31,432 bases of DNA from assembly GCA_039111635.1 (NCBI GenBank), contig JBCAQO010000108.1, positions 1 to 31,432 of the forward strand, in the 5' to 3' direction. Positions 1 through 10,453 of this stretch are shown here, in pieces. Numbering within the stretch: position 1 is the stretch's first letter; each line of letters starts with the position of its first letter. The translations under genes were made by a program, and so were the position numbers. The DNA is from Heterobasidion occidentale (Eukaryota > Basidiomycota > Agaricomycetes > Russulales > Bondarzewiaceae). The notes beneath the pieces were generated by a model. It searched no databases and had not been told where the DNA came from. It saw nothing but the letters and a program-made list of their open reading frames with translations.

Positions 1-1089
1 TCCCATCCCCACAATCAGGCTTCACTGCACTTTCAGGACAGAATTCTCCCACCTCTTCCATAGCAGGCCCTCTTCCACCAGTCGTCACTTTCATACCCAT
101 TCATGCATACCCCATGCTGTTACGCAATCTCCCAACTATCTCTCTTCCTGGCATGTCTCCTGTCGCCCTGCTGAAACCATTCGCATTGGCTCTCGTGTTG
201 CTGTCATTGACTCTAGGCGCTTCCAGTACCTCTGTGGTGAGGTCCGTGGTGTTAGAGCAATTGAGTTGCACTGGATTGAATTTTGGATTTCCACCTACGC
301 TGGACGTGACATCCTCCTATCCATTCCTTTCATATGGGCTTCTACCCCTTTCCCCTTCTCCTCTTCCACCACCTCTGCCGTACCTGGCTCCTCGATACAT
401 CTGCTCCCCTCTCCCCAGGTCAGCTTCCAGATGGACGATCCATGGCAGCATTGCACCCACCTTCGACCAGTTGTTGGCCATCGCACAGCACAGTGCAAGG
501 AGACAGATTTGAGAGAATGGCAGCTTCAAGGCTGATGCCCTCTACCCTGATCATTATGTGGCCTTTGATATCCCTTTTTAGACTCCTCGCACCTTATTCG
601 CTCCTGCCATTTCATGTGGTGTTCTGTCAGCTCCTGTACATTTTCTCCTGTTCCTCACTCTCAACTGGATATCTAATGGATTAGGTTTGCTTGCAGTACA
701 GCGATTAGCTCTCTTTGGCTCAGACCCTCCCTCCATAATGTCCCTTCTGTTCCTGAGCCCTACCCCCCTATCGCTGCTTGCCTGCCTTCCTCTTTAGTTA
801 GGTGTCGGAACCCCTGCGGGCTTCTCCCTCCTTATTGCACTCTCATTTGTCACTCGCATGTATCTACTTTGAATTGTTTGTTTGGTCTACCAATCCATGT
901 CTTTGCCACGTCTCACAGTTTTACAGGAATCAATGGCTTCGCATTGATCCTGTCATTTCCTATGCGAGCGGCGGAGTCTATAGAAGTGATGCAAGCTTTT
1001 TTGCTCGTTTACTGATGTTGGCGTTAACAGAAATTGTTAGAGCAGGAGTTGAAGCGTCCTAGTCACGCCTAGTCACACGTAGGGCGCAG
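1..1089. other. Repeat-like region with decayed coding fragments
   Basis: No confident gene is present. The plus strand is pyrimidine-rich. One plus frame from about 170 to 535 reads like eroded coding sequence: it contains GSRVAVID followed closely by GEVRGV, which loosely recalls a small barrel (KOW-like) motif, but it ends at a stop without a recognisable domain. Positions 1057-1080 carry a short tandem CCTAGTCAC duplication. The likeliest reading is old transposon or gene debris next to the inverted-repeat element that follows. The KOW resemblance is a guess. Confidence 0.3.
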
Positions 1090-1102
1090 TACATCAGCAA
1101 AC
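1090..1102 (+). repeat. Left terminal inverted repeat
   Basis: TACATCAGCAAAC matches the reverse complement of 1807-1819 exactly. Similarity to the right arm continues inward imperfectly. Confidence 0.55.
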
Positions 1103-1544
1103 CTGTAACCAGTCCCAGCCAGTCCCAGAGCCCCAGATGCTCCCAGATGCTTAGGTCATCTAGGGACATCTGGCTAGATGTTTGCGTATGCCTAGATTTA
1201 GACAGATAAGGTGCTCTATCAATAAGCTGACTAGGAGGACATTTTTGAAAGGCAGTGTTTGTAATGTCAGTGCTGCTTCAAAGTTTTCAATACAAGAGCT
1301 GAGAAAAAAATTCCCAGTAATGTACCAGACTGTCATTAGTGCTATCTGTTGAATATCAGCTTGCTAGTGATATTGAGATACTTCCCTGTATCATAGCTCT
1401 CAAATGATGTATCATATGCTATCATTCTTCCATGAATGGATGCTAAAAATGCGAAAATAGATGACACCTCACTGAGTTCAGGCATCCCAAAATTCTTTCA
1501 AGTCTCAAAAAGCTTGTTATAAGTCGAGTGTTGATGTAGAATAT

Positions 1545-1640
1545 CATAGTCATATAGTGGAGTGGATAATTGTGGTCTTGACATTGCTTACAGCCGGTGA
1601 ATGATTCAAGAGGTTCTGGGTTCAATTCCTGAACAGTGCA
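1545..1640 (+). repeat. tRNA-derived, SINE-like pol III promoter segment
   Basis: TAGTGGAGTGG at 1555-1565 matches the tRNA A-box consensus at all but one position, and GGTTCAATTCC at 1619-1629 fits the B-box consensus. The boxes are about 64 nt apart, wider than in an intronless tRNA. The bases that should form the acceptor stem (1548-1554 against those following the T arm) do not pair. It is therefore not a functional tRNA. A tRNA-derived SINE head or decayed tRNA gene lying inside the TIR element is the best explanation. Confidence 0.45.
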
Positions 1641-1806
1641 GATTGATTTTTGCAGTTGTCCTATTGATGACAATTATCTAATCATTTCATATATAGTGCA
1701 TCTGGACATATCTGTCCAGACACCGGTGTGTCTGTCTAATCGGGGACTTGCTAGAGGCATCTAGGGGCCTAGGAGCATCTGTCCAGGTTGGTACAGACAT
1801 TTTCCA

Positions 1807-1819
1807 GTTTGCTGATGTA
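1807..1819 (-). repeat. Right terminal inverted repeat
   Basis: GTTTGCTGATGTA is the exact reverse complement of the left repeat at 1090-1102. Confidence 0.55.
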
Positions 1820-2652
1820 TACGGCAAGTTGCAGCTCTCCAGAGCTCTCCTCAGCTCCTCAGCTCACGCAGTTTTACAGATCTCTACTCCACGATTATTG
1901 CGCCTCAAAACCAGCGCCCACAAATGCACAAGCGATAGCTGGCGGTAGTCATGTCTCAATGTCGGAGCCGGGTTCGTTGCTCGTCGCGGCAGTATTGGTG
2001 CGTGTGTTGAATGAGAATCTGGGTCTCACTAACAGTTGACTTGGCGTTTGTGATGCAGGAGATCGAGGACCGTCCGCCGATACCCACGTGAGGTTAAACG
2101 AATTCTCTTCATGCTCGCAGACCAACTATCCCTCTGTATCCGGGAATCAGACGGCAAGCGGGATGTATCCCTGCTTTGAGATCTTTCTTTCCGAAACTCG
2201 CGCAGACAACAAGGCTTGGAGAAAAGAACTACTTCTACACAGCGTTTGCGCTCACATTGTGTGTGTGGAGATATCGGCTTTCTGCCGAGCCAAAGGCAGA
2301 AGTGTCTGCTAATCTGTATATCTTGTCGCTCAGCTCGCTTTGTTGGCCGATGTGTTGATTCCTCTGATATCGTGCCCACTGGACCATATCCGGCAGGTTT
2401 TCGGGTTGTACAATGCATCATATCTGAACCTTGATGCCGTGGTCGGTAAGTACGTCGTACACTTCCTCTTATTGATATATCAACTCATTCCGCTTCTTCC
2501 CCATGCAACTGAACTACCTGTGAGTAGCAAGCCTTGTGCATACGTAGTATCTCAATGACACCGCAACACCTATCGGCCCGTCTCCTAAAATACTATCGGT
2601 GAGGACAAAATCAGGCGTCGGGGAGGGGACATTACCGCCAGCTCACACTTTA
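1820..2652. other. No confident gene; short coding-like patches
   Basis: Two plus-strand stretches, about 2150-2355 and 2340-2455, read like protein (for example LGEKNYFYTAFALTLCVWRY) but are short, lie in different frames and are closed by stops. There is an exon-like start near 2056 followed by a GTGAGG donor, but the only nearby acceptor would give an intron of about 33 nt, too short to be believable. I regard this as gene debris or the 3' flank of the minus-strand F-box-like gene. Confidence 0.3.
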
Positions 2653-5193
2653 CTACCAATCCCGTGCCAGTGTAAAACCGCCCTCGAACCCCATGTCTGC
2701 GATTGCTATCTCTGTTCTTTGCCAGCGACCGACCCAGATGTTACCCGCGTGGACGTATCCGCGGAAGATCCAGCCACCTACGTTCGCAGCGAGGGCATTG
2801 AGCTCAATGTCCGGGAATGCGTAGGCCATACATACGCCCAAGAATGGATGATTGGGCGATTTGAGCCGGAAAAGCGTGTGAAGAAAGAACACAGAGGGGG
2901 TAAGCGAACAGGCAAACCAAACAGCACCGAAGGAAAACGAGGATAAAGCCATGATGCTGTACGCACGGGATACCGGACGACCATCACCAGCCCGTCCTGC
3001 AAGCGCACGCGCCCAAAGAATCCAAACCAACCCCATGCTGCGTCGTGTACGTCTCCCGTCTTTCCACCAATGACCAGGTCGAGCAGGAATATGTGCCCAC
3101 AAGATTAACGTCAGCAGTGTACGCATACAGGAAGAACCCCATCACAATCCACGCACCTCACCGATGATGAGGATGTCATTCACTCCGCTCGGAATGTGTT
3201 CCATCTGTTCAGTGTCTTCCTCTTCTTGCTCTTCCTCCTCCTCACCCTGTCCTTCCGTCTCCTCTTCGTCGCCTTCGCTGTCTATTCCGTTGGAACCCAC
3301 TCCGTTGTCCAAGCTCCTGACCCTTACCATCCCCTCCTCACAATACGGCATCTCAGAATCCTCGCTCATGAACCGATAATACACATGTGTCGTGTCCTTC
3401 ACGGGTCATAGATCTCTAACACGTCCCGACACCGGTCCTATTGCCCGCACCCAAAATCGAAACGTTGCGAAGTATCAAAACGTTGCGAAGCCATCATCAG
3501 TCCAAAGGTCCTTCAGCGCCTGAAAACATGTGCCCACTCACCTCAAGCTCTAGATTTACTTCTCTAGGCACAAACGCCCTCAATGCTTCCTCCTCGCTGG
3601 CGCCGGCGCGTAGCGGCGTAGCAGGACCGAGACAATGATATTCGCGAAGCGTCGCAAAGAGCGGGCGATGCTTCGTATGCGACTCGCTAATGATACGCGC
3701 CGGTGTCTGTGGCGCGGTGTCCGCAGATGCATCGTGGGCGAGAGTAGGGGCGGCGTCGTCGCCGCCATTATTGTTGCCTGGTATCTGGTTCTGGAGCTGT
3801 GGGATGTGAAAAATGGTGAACTGAAAGATCGGGGAGGCTGAGTATCAATCCCGAACGCATAACGACATAGCCGAAGACACTTCACCTCGACACTCTGCAA
3901 AGTGTCTATTTATCACGCACCGCTAGTAGCCCAGTCCACGCTCCGGACATCGTACCGGGCGTATACATACGTCCGATTGTCGGCGTGTTCGAAGCAAATA
4001 CCGCCCACGGATCCCCGCAAGCTACAGTGCGCTTCCAATCTTCGTCCTGCCGTTCGCTTGGTGGGCCGTCATCTCTGTCATAGTCGTACGCGAGCCTCGG
4101 TGCGTCGAGCCATATTCGGAGCGAGTGGGTACGGGGATTCCCGTCTTCATCTACGTCTTCAACTTGCATATTGTCCTTCATCTGTGCCTGCACAAATGCG
4201 GCGATGAGGAGGGTCGCACCGGGAACGAGCGCGGGTGCGGCGAGAGTGAGGGTTCGACCAGCATAGGTGACGATCCGGATGGGAGGGAGAGAGAGGGACC
4301 TAGCTGTGTCTGATGAAGCTTGAGGAATGAACTCGGTTGCGGGGAAGTAATAGGAGGGATACTACAAAGGGGTATCAATGAGAGAATGACAGGCAGGCGA
4401 CGCTGCGCGATGCGTAAACTCACCTGGAAGCCGTGAGTGAGGAATGGGACAAACACGCGGATGACACTCTCCCGCGCCTCGTGAGTCATTTCTTCTATCT
4501 GTTCTGCTTACGTTCAGGTCAAAAACTCACAAACCATGCCACGAAATACGTAGCGATCGCCCACTTACCTGCCGTCGTTGTCAGCCATAAGAGCCAACAA
4601 ACGAGGCTCATCACCTCAATGTTCTCTGGCGTGCGTGCGTACCATAGTCCGCGGCGACCCCTCGTGTGGACGAGGTTCCACAGGAAGCGGGGGAGTGCAG
4701 CGTACTGAAGAAGTTGTGCGCGGTTCGTGTGGTCGTGCTCCAGGAGCATTATGTAGGCAATCCATAGGTCTGTTATGAGCTTCGTGTTTTGTTCCAATTC
4801 CTTGTCCGCCCGTCTGATTCTCGCTAGGGTCTCATACCTCCCGCGCATAGCTCCCGCCATCACAGCAGGGACGTTCACTTGATGCGTCCCGAACCTGCGG
4901 TGCAGAGCATCCGCATCGAATCGGACGGGAAACGCATGAGCGGCAAGGAGCGGGAGCGCAGGTGCGAGCATTGTATAGATATTGCGGGAGGAGAGCAGGA
5001 GAGCGAGGATTGAAGCGGGGGGGCCGAGGATGGGTGGGGGAGCCGTGAGAAGGTGGAAGGCAATAGTGTGGAGCAGTTCAGGGGGAAGGCGTTCGAGGGG
5101 GGCGTAGGAGAAGTGTGCACAGTGGAAAGTCGTGGGCGTTTCGGGCATGGGACTCTGAAGATTGGTGGCGGGCGGCATGTCGGCTACCTTCAA
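2653..5193 (-). CDS. F-box-like domain protein (seven exons, one frame break)
   Basis: Exons: 5193-4569, 4503-4424, 4361-3921, 3820-3542, 3437-3157, 3059-2967 and 2802-2653; about 650 aa. Residues ~30-75 (LERLPPELL...LLLSSRNIYTML) look like the F-box-like helix pair that would dock to Skp1 in an SCF ubiquitin ligase. The middle has alternating Leu-rich and Trp-containing segments. Exon 5 is strongly acidic (Glu/Asp runs), and the C-terminus carries AAWGWFGFFGRVRLQDGL and WIFRGYVHAGN, motifs I associate with a common agaricomycete F-box-like family. Splice phases agree at all junctions, except that exon 5 is 281 nt, one base short of a whole number of codons. The frame changes near 3403 (in a CCC run), so a 1-nt deletion or sequencing error is likely. 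The substrate is unknown. Confidence 0.8.
3460..3490. repeat. Two-copy 18-nt tandem duplication in an intron
   Basis: AAACGTTGCGAAG occurs at 3460-3472 and again at 3478-3490, an 18-nt period. It lies in the intron between exons 4 and 5 of the F-box-like gene, so it does not touch coding sequence. Confidence 0.8.
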
Positions 5194-6940
5194 GGGTATT
5201 TAGTTATATCTTGTGTTCCTGTCCCCCTTCTCATCTCCACAGCCCCAGCTTAGCTTTCGTTAAACATGAACTCGTATCATGTCACAGGCCGCTCTCGACG
5301 CTCTAACCGTTTCTGTGTCCCTTTACTTCTGACACTGCTCTACATGGCATTCAGGTTGCTCCGTGCTTTCGACAATCTCCACCAATCACGCGTGCGCAGC
5401 GTAGCCAAAATAACTATCGGACCAGTCTTCTTACGATACGCTACGTAGACGAAGTTCTTTACGTGTGATTGAGCGCACGCGGGTGCTCAATGCAAAACCT
5501 GAAAACCCATCGGCGGCCGAATGTCCCAAGATCCGACTTGGCCATCTACGATGTTATCGTGAATCTCGCCATTCCTATGCCTCTGTTCTACGGACATCCC
5601 GTCTTGCACGGCTAACACATTTCTATCTACTGATACTTGTTTCTTTCAAATTAGGAGTCACAGTGTTGCTTGAGTCCTCGGACGCAATGGTAGTGATTGT
5701 ACGCAGGATCTTGTGAACTTCTGGTTGCGCAAGAGCGTGCCCTTTGTACTCTGCATCGCATTCATATCAACATCAACACCGTACACCTAACGGCGCAGGG
5801 TTTTTCATGGGACAGTTGTCTCTGCGCCTGCATACCTGACATCTGCGTATGATAGCCTTTTGACAGCGTCCATGCTTGTCGATCGCGGATCCAAACAGGC
5901 GTGGTTTCAATAGAGGTCAGTGGGGTACACGCACGTCATTATGCAATGCTTCATGCCGTTGTCAGCATTCCTACTGCTCCCGCATCTATGCCATACATCT
6001 GACGGCACATCAGGCAAAGCAACTCAACATGTCCTGGCATCTGCTTGCCGTGAAGGTAAACACGCAGTTGTACGTACGGTACACATTCGTGTTTGCTGAA
6101 TTTTCCGCGCGAGCTAAATTGTAGTTTGCGTTGATTTAGGTTCGCCGCCTTTTTGTTTGACAGTTCATGACGCTAGCGACTGCACGATCTACTTGTGGTC
6201 GTGATGCCACGGTGCGACCGCTTTCGCTTTTGTTTGAGTGTGCGCCGTGCGATCGCTCCGTCGGCACTCCGAGACGAATTTTCCCCTATCCCACCTGGTA
6301 AGTTCTCAGAAGGAAAAACGCGCCGGTTCATCCCCATCTGCATGCGATCTCCTCCATTCTTTCTAGCACAACGTTACCCCATGACTCTTCCGAAATTGTG
6401 ATCGGCCCCTGTTTGCCATATTCCGAACAAGGAATCTGTAGCAAGAAGGCACGGTTCCTACAGTCGGAAGTTCTTGCAGGAGCTTGGTCTAATCAAATTG
6501 TTACACACGCAATCAGCCGAATCAAGTGCAGTTAGTCTTGAACGAGAGGTCCGCCAAGACTCACGTTATTTCATCCATATCTGTGTCGCGACGACTCATA
6601 CCCAACCCGAGACCCGGGGGCAAACTTCAGCTTCAACTGCCACCATCCAACTCCGATATGCTGTTCGAACACACACGATGCACTTTTCTCATCAAATTTT
6701 CATCCATTTCTGGCGCTGCAACGGACACCAGCCCCTTCCAGATCACCACATTTCAATACTCACTGGCAGATGACTCAGGGAAGTTCTTTCTCGTTCTCAG
6801 GCTACATCGCAGGCTACTTCTGTGCGCGTCTCTCGTGGCTGAGACACTCGGCAACGTCTTCTTCTCCACATCTTCACGTCATTGCGCGCAGCGCCTACAC
6901 CCGACTCGTTCCGACCAGATTCACCTTCTTGCCGACCCCA
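5194..6940. other. Intergenic region with unassigned coding-like fragments
   Basis: I find no gene that can be assembled. Plus-strand pieces near 5540-5610 (YDVIVNLAIPMPLFYGHPV), 5700-5790, 5810-5905 and 5925-6070 look protein-like but lie in different frames and are separated by stops. The first ~200 bases are the probable promoter of the minus-strand F-box-like gene. The fragments may be the remains of one plus-strand gene whose terminal exon is at 6950-7110, but the connection is not shown by the sequence. Confidence 0.3.
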
Positions 6941-6949
6941 TAAGAAATC

Positions 6950-7110
6950 GTATTCCTGCTGTCCCCCGTTCCATCGGAGCTAATGATCGCACGCAATTGG
7001 ACGGATGACGATGAACCCGAGGACAAGTACGGAGACATACCCGCCGTCCTCCCATCCTTGCACCGTGAAGGAAAGCTCCCTGACGAGCTCGAAATCCAGC
7101 AACGTATCTA
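6950..7110 (+). pseudogene. Terminal-exon-like fragment, unknown protein
   Basis: After an in-frame TAA at about 6938, a frame stays open to a TAG at 7108-7110. It reads as a hydrophilic acidic C-terminus containing NWTDDDEPEDKYGDIP and GKLPDELEIQQRI. The composition looks genuinely coding, and the stop is followed by a T-rich 3' end. Upstream the same frame holds further protein-like text before the stop, so this may be the last exon of a decayed or frame-broken plus-strand gene. I do not recognise the family. Confidence 0.35.
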
Positions 7111-7259
7111 GTCTGTTTTTCTCATTTTCATGCAAAGCCCTCGTAGACATCTGCAGAAATTAGCGCAGCATGAGATGAGCATTAAGACTCGCAATACAAC
7201 TACACCGACAACCAAACCTGTCACAAGAACACAGCGCCCCGACGGTGCCGGTGCTCCAT

Positions 7260-9837
7260 CTATCTCGCACTACGCTCAGCACCAGACAAACCCGAGACAG
7301 CACAGCGGCCCAGTCTGAAAGTGATCACCCGGTCGCCGCGCGCGCCCCGACGCAGCTTCACGATCCTGTCGTCCAGCGACAACGCGTCCACCCCGTCCGC
7401 ATCCTCCATCCCAGGCGCCAGCATCGCAGCCGCGAAGCGCTTGTGGCCCGTGATGGCGGCGTCGCACGACGGACACGCTGCGGACGCCCTCGAGCAGGCG
7501 TTGCAGAACACGTGCCCGCACGACGACAGCCGATGTGTGGCCAGCTCCCGCACACAGTGCGCGCACGGGGTCTGCACGACGTCTGGGCCGTGATCGGCGG
7601 CGGCGGGCTCGGGAGGCCAGTGACGGCGGTGAAGCAGGCCGCGTTGATCACCGTGACGTGGAACGTCTGGACCCTGCTCTCGTCGTAGGCGGTAGTGGGC
7701 AGCGGATCGCGGTTGATCTTCTGCGATATCTTTCCGCCTGCCGCAAAGCCAGCCAGCATGTCCTGGATCTCTGGCCCAGGGCCGCCGCCCACCATGCGCA
7801 GAACTAGATAGACGGTCGCTTCAGACTGGATCCCATAGTCTTCAGAGGAACAATGTGGCGTGAGCCCGTTTGCATCGGACAAAGTGCCAGGCAATTCTCA
7901 CCGGAAATGGTTAGTCCATCCCGAAGCTGTTTCCCCGCATGTATCAGCCTCTGAAACTGAGACGATATCCCTTGCAAATCCTCAATCTTCGTCTTGAGGT
8001 GTTCAATAGTGTCGCTTTTCTCGCAGTCAACAACAAACGCGTCTCCGTTGGTGGTCTGGATATTAAGGATGACCGAAGTGAACTCGCTGCACCGCATCAA
8101 TACCACGCACTGGAACAACTGCAAAGGAAGAACGCACCAGAGGTATATCTCGCCATCAATTCGACAGTCGAGCTAGAAGGGTTCACAGAACCGCGACTTC
8201 CAACAACACGACATCCTCGCTGTTACGTCGTCAGCCAACACCGCCGGCAATGACATCGTCGCAGCCCTACCTTTTCGGGCACATCTCGATCATAAAGCCC
8301 GTGCTCATGCCGAGCTGTCGCGGGCTCTCGTACAGGTCGAGCGGAGAGCCTCCGCATTCAAACTCAACGCTGGTAGCGTATCGCGGGTACACGTCGATTT
8401 GAATGCCGCCCTCGTCCTGCGGAAGCGGATCGCAGTCAGCTTTTCAGGACGGTGTCAGGGACGTCGAGAGAGCGTGTACCTCGACTCCTGTCACCTGTCC
8501 CTCGACAGTGTATCCTTCCCGAGGGGCATCGCCACAAATTCTAAACGGGAACATGTCAATGCTGTGAATTTTGCTAGTTAATCGACAGAGAAAGCGCACG
8601 CCGCACAACGCCCGGAGCTGTGGAAATGCCGTCCTGATGCAGAGTCAGTCTCTGGGGTCACCGCATGTTTATCATTCCAAACTACTCACGAGCCACCTAA
8701 ATCGACGTATCGCGCGTGAGTGACGTACGACGGAGAGAAAGAAGCGCAAAACTTGCAGTTGACCGCCCTCACCACCGATCGGAAGATAATCTTGCTTCCC
8801 GCACGAACTCGCGTCTTGCGGGACCCCGGTCAGAGCGTTCACTCCGCCAACGGAGATCTTCACGGCGTAGGACTCCTTGGGGCTTGCGGAGTTGAACGAC
8901 ATCCACATGGCTTCGCGCTGGTACATGCTCTGTCGCCGCTCGTGAGGACACTTGGAATTAGGACGTCGAGACCGAGCGCGTACCAGGAATGCTCCGCCTT
9001 TACTCAAGACAGATTTAGGGAGAGTGTCCGTCGCGCTGCCCACATTGCTGGGATGTGGCTATTGATGAGGCAGAGACGCAAGAGGGGGTCAGGTGAACAC
9101 TTACAAGAGCTGGAACGGACCCATGTCGGGAGGGAGGGCATGGGATTGTCATTATCTGCAAATGACTTGAGTACACCGGGCACGTGACAATTGCAGGAAA
9201 GACGCACCGGGAACGCGAATGGTCCTGCACATTGAGATACGCGACGTGAGTATCGAGAAGACAAGCGACGGCACGCAACTGACCTGTGAAAGCGGATGTT
9301 GACCCCGTTGACTTGCCTATCCGGCCATTGTGAGCCAGACGCGCTTCGTTGGTGTCATAAGGAGGTGGCATCTCCAGGGCGCCTCCCGCACTAGCCGGAA
9401 GGAAGACCTTGTTGTAAAAATGCAGCAACGGCTGGTCGCTACAGATCGATATAGGTCATAGCCAGTGAGCTCCGCGAAACAGCAGTCTCAACAGGCAGAG
9501 AATCAGGGAAACTGACATGTTGATTTGCCAATGCCCGTCTCCGGTACGACCCGAGGGGCCATCGGTGACTTCAACAAAGCATTCTAGCGAGCTGTATATC
9601 AAAGCCTTCGGCTTGTCAAAACCTTCGATCCGGTCAGCACGCCCTCGCGCTAACCCACACTACGCCGAACGCACCCTGTCGAACGAGCTCCGCGGCAACA
9701 TCTTCGTATTTGACGGGACGGGGCAGGCCTCTGAGAGTAGCCTTGGATTCGCGGGATCCGTTGTTAGATGCTTTGAATACGACAACGTCGACGGTTGCAG
9801 ACATGTCCTGGGCTGAGTAGGGAGGAGGAGAAGCCAT
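7260..9837 (-). CDS. Multidomain protein with ubiquitin-like domain and C-terminal RING finger
   Basis: Model exons: 9837-9675, 9622-9517, 9438-9284, 9224-9208, 9155-9105, 9058-8984, 8929-8757, 8696-8690, 8633-8600, 8540-8480, 8416-8271, 8219-8192, 8118-7902 and 7839-7260; about 600 aa. The N-terminal ~340 residues resemble a fungus-specific region (motifs YQREAMWMSF, SVGGVNALTG, QDYLPIGG, WLDGIST, PLDLYESPRQLG). Residues ~357-430 are ubiquitin-like: SDTIEHLKTKIED, QRLIHAGKQLRDG, YGIQSEATVYLVLRMVGG. A conserved-looking linker (MLAGFAAGGKI, TGLPSPPPPITAQT) leads to a complete C3HC4 RING, C-x2-C-x11-C-x-H-x2-C-x2-C-x6-C-x2-C, at residues ~502-532. The RING implies E3 ubiquitin-ligase activity (inference). 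Oddities: exon 10 is one base short (break near 8514-8520), and the frame also changes between linker and RING (~7575-7620). The exon 12 donor is weak. Confidence 0.78.
8697..8756 (-). other. GC-AG intron beside a 7-nt micro-exon
   Basis: Read on the minus strand, the intron begins GCAAGT and ends TTTAG. It is followed by a 7-nt exon (GTGGCTC, 8696-8690) and then a normal GTGAGT donor. Only this arrangement joins the flanking frames to give GGQL-WLDGIST without a shift. The nearby GT at GTTTTG leaves the frame broken. GC donors with AAGT are the known minor class of U2 introns. Confidence 0.65.
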
Positions 9838-10453
9838 GGTGGTCAGAAACAACAGGCGCCGGCCAGCAACGCGTCGCGACGCGCCATTTAGTCGTGGCCA
9901 AATAGGGAAATGCTGTTACCATATTGGGCAGACTGAAACAGCCGAGAGATCGGACGTGGTAGTGGACAACGGCGATGCAAGGTCATCGGCCTCATATGCA
10001 ACCACCGAATATTTTTCCTTTGCTCTTTTTCTAACGCATCCAGTCCGGGCTTGGGGCAAAGCCTTGCACGATGAGCTTTCTACGACCACGATACATTGGA
10101 ATACACTGCCAGTTTGTCTGACAGCTCTTTGCACCACGACACTGAGACTGCAAACACGCTCAACTGGGCAGGTCGTCGATTGCGGCATTCCGAGTGACGA
10201 CCATGGTTGCTCTGAGATCGAAGCAATATCAATCTATGAACGGACCGTAAGGGCTCTTGCTCCGACGGGGTCTCATATTTCCATCAGCATCCTGTAGACC
10301 GCGGCGTGACTCACACCAACTACTGCAAGGTCGACGACGCAATATCTACGAGAGTTCTTGGTAAACCTCAATCACAGAACAAAAAAAGAACAAAATACTT
10401 GTGTCGCATACCAGAACGAATCATCGCCTCGTTTGTGCTCTATAGGTGCCCTC
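9838..10453. other. Intergenic region; no gene resolved
   Basis: The right flank of the RING gene contains its likely promoter. Minus-strand reading shows some protein-like text around 9990-10180, but no frame, start or splice set convinced me. It might be the 3' part of the unresolved membrane gene at 10454-11640. Confidence 0.3.

Larger units (their letters stand above)
1090..1819. mobile_element. Old non-autonomous TIR element (MITE-like)
   Basis: The segment is bounded by a perfect 13-bp inverted repeat: TACATCAGCAAAC at 1090-1102 and its reverse complement at 1807-1819. Inside this the two ends keep an imperfect inverted relation over roughly 100 bp, with AGATGCTCC and CATCTAG-type words on both arms. 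The interior is AT-rich and has no transposase frame, as expected of a non-autonomous DNA transposon. I could not find an exact target-site duplication, so the copy is old or its true ends differ slightly. The superfamily is not determined; a hAT-like origin is possible only as speculation. Confidence 0.5.

Noticed and set aside
1545..1640. Functional tRNA gene
   Set aside because: A and B boxes are good, but the spacing is too wide and the acceptor stem does not pair.
3222..3300. Simple-sequence repeat of CTTCCTC type
   Set aside because: It encodes the Glu/Asp-rich stretch of exon 5 of the F-box-like gene, so coding composition explains it.
9836..10297. 153-codon plus-strand ORF next to the RING gene
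   Set aside because: It starts inside the complementary start codon of the RING gene and has no recognisable features.
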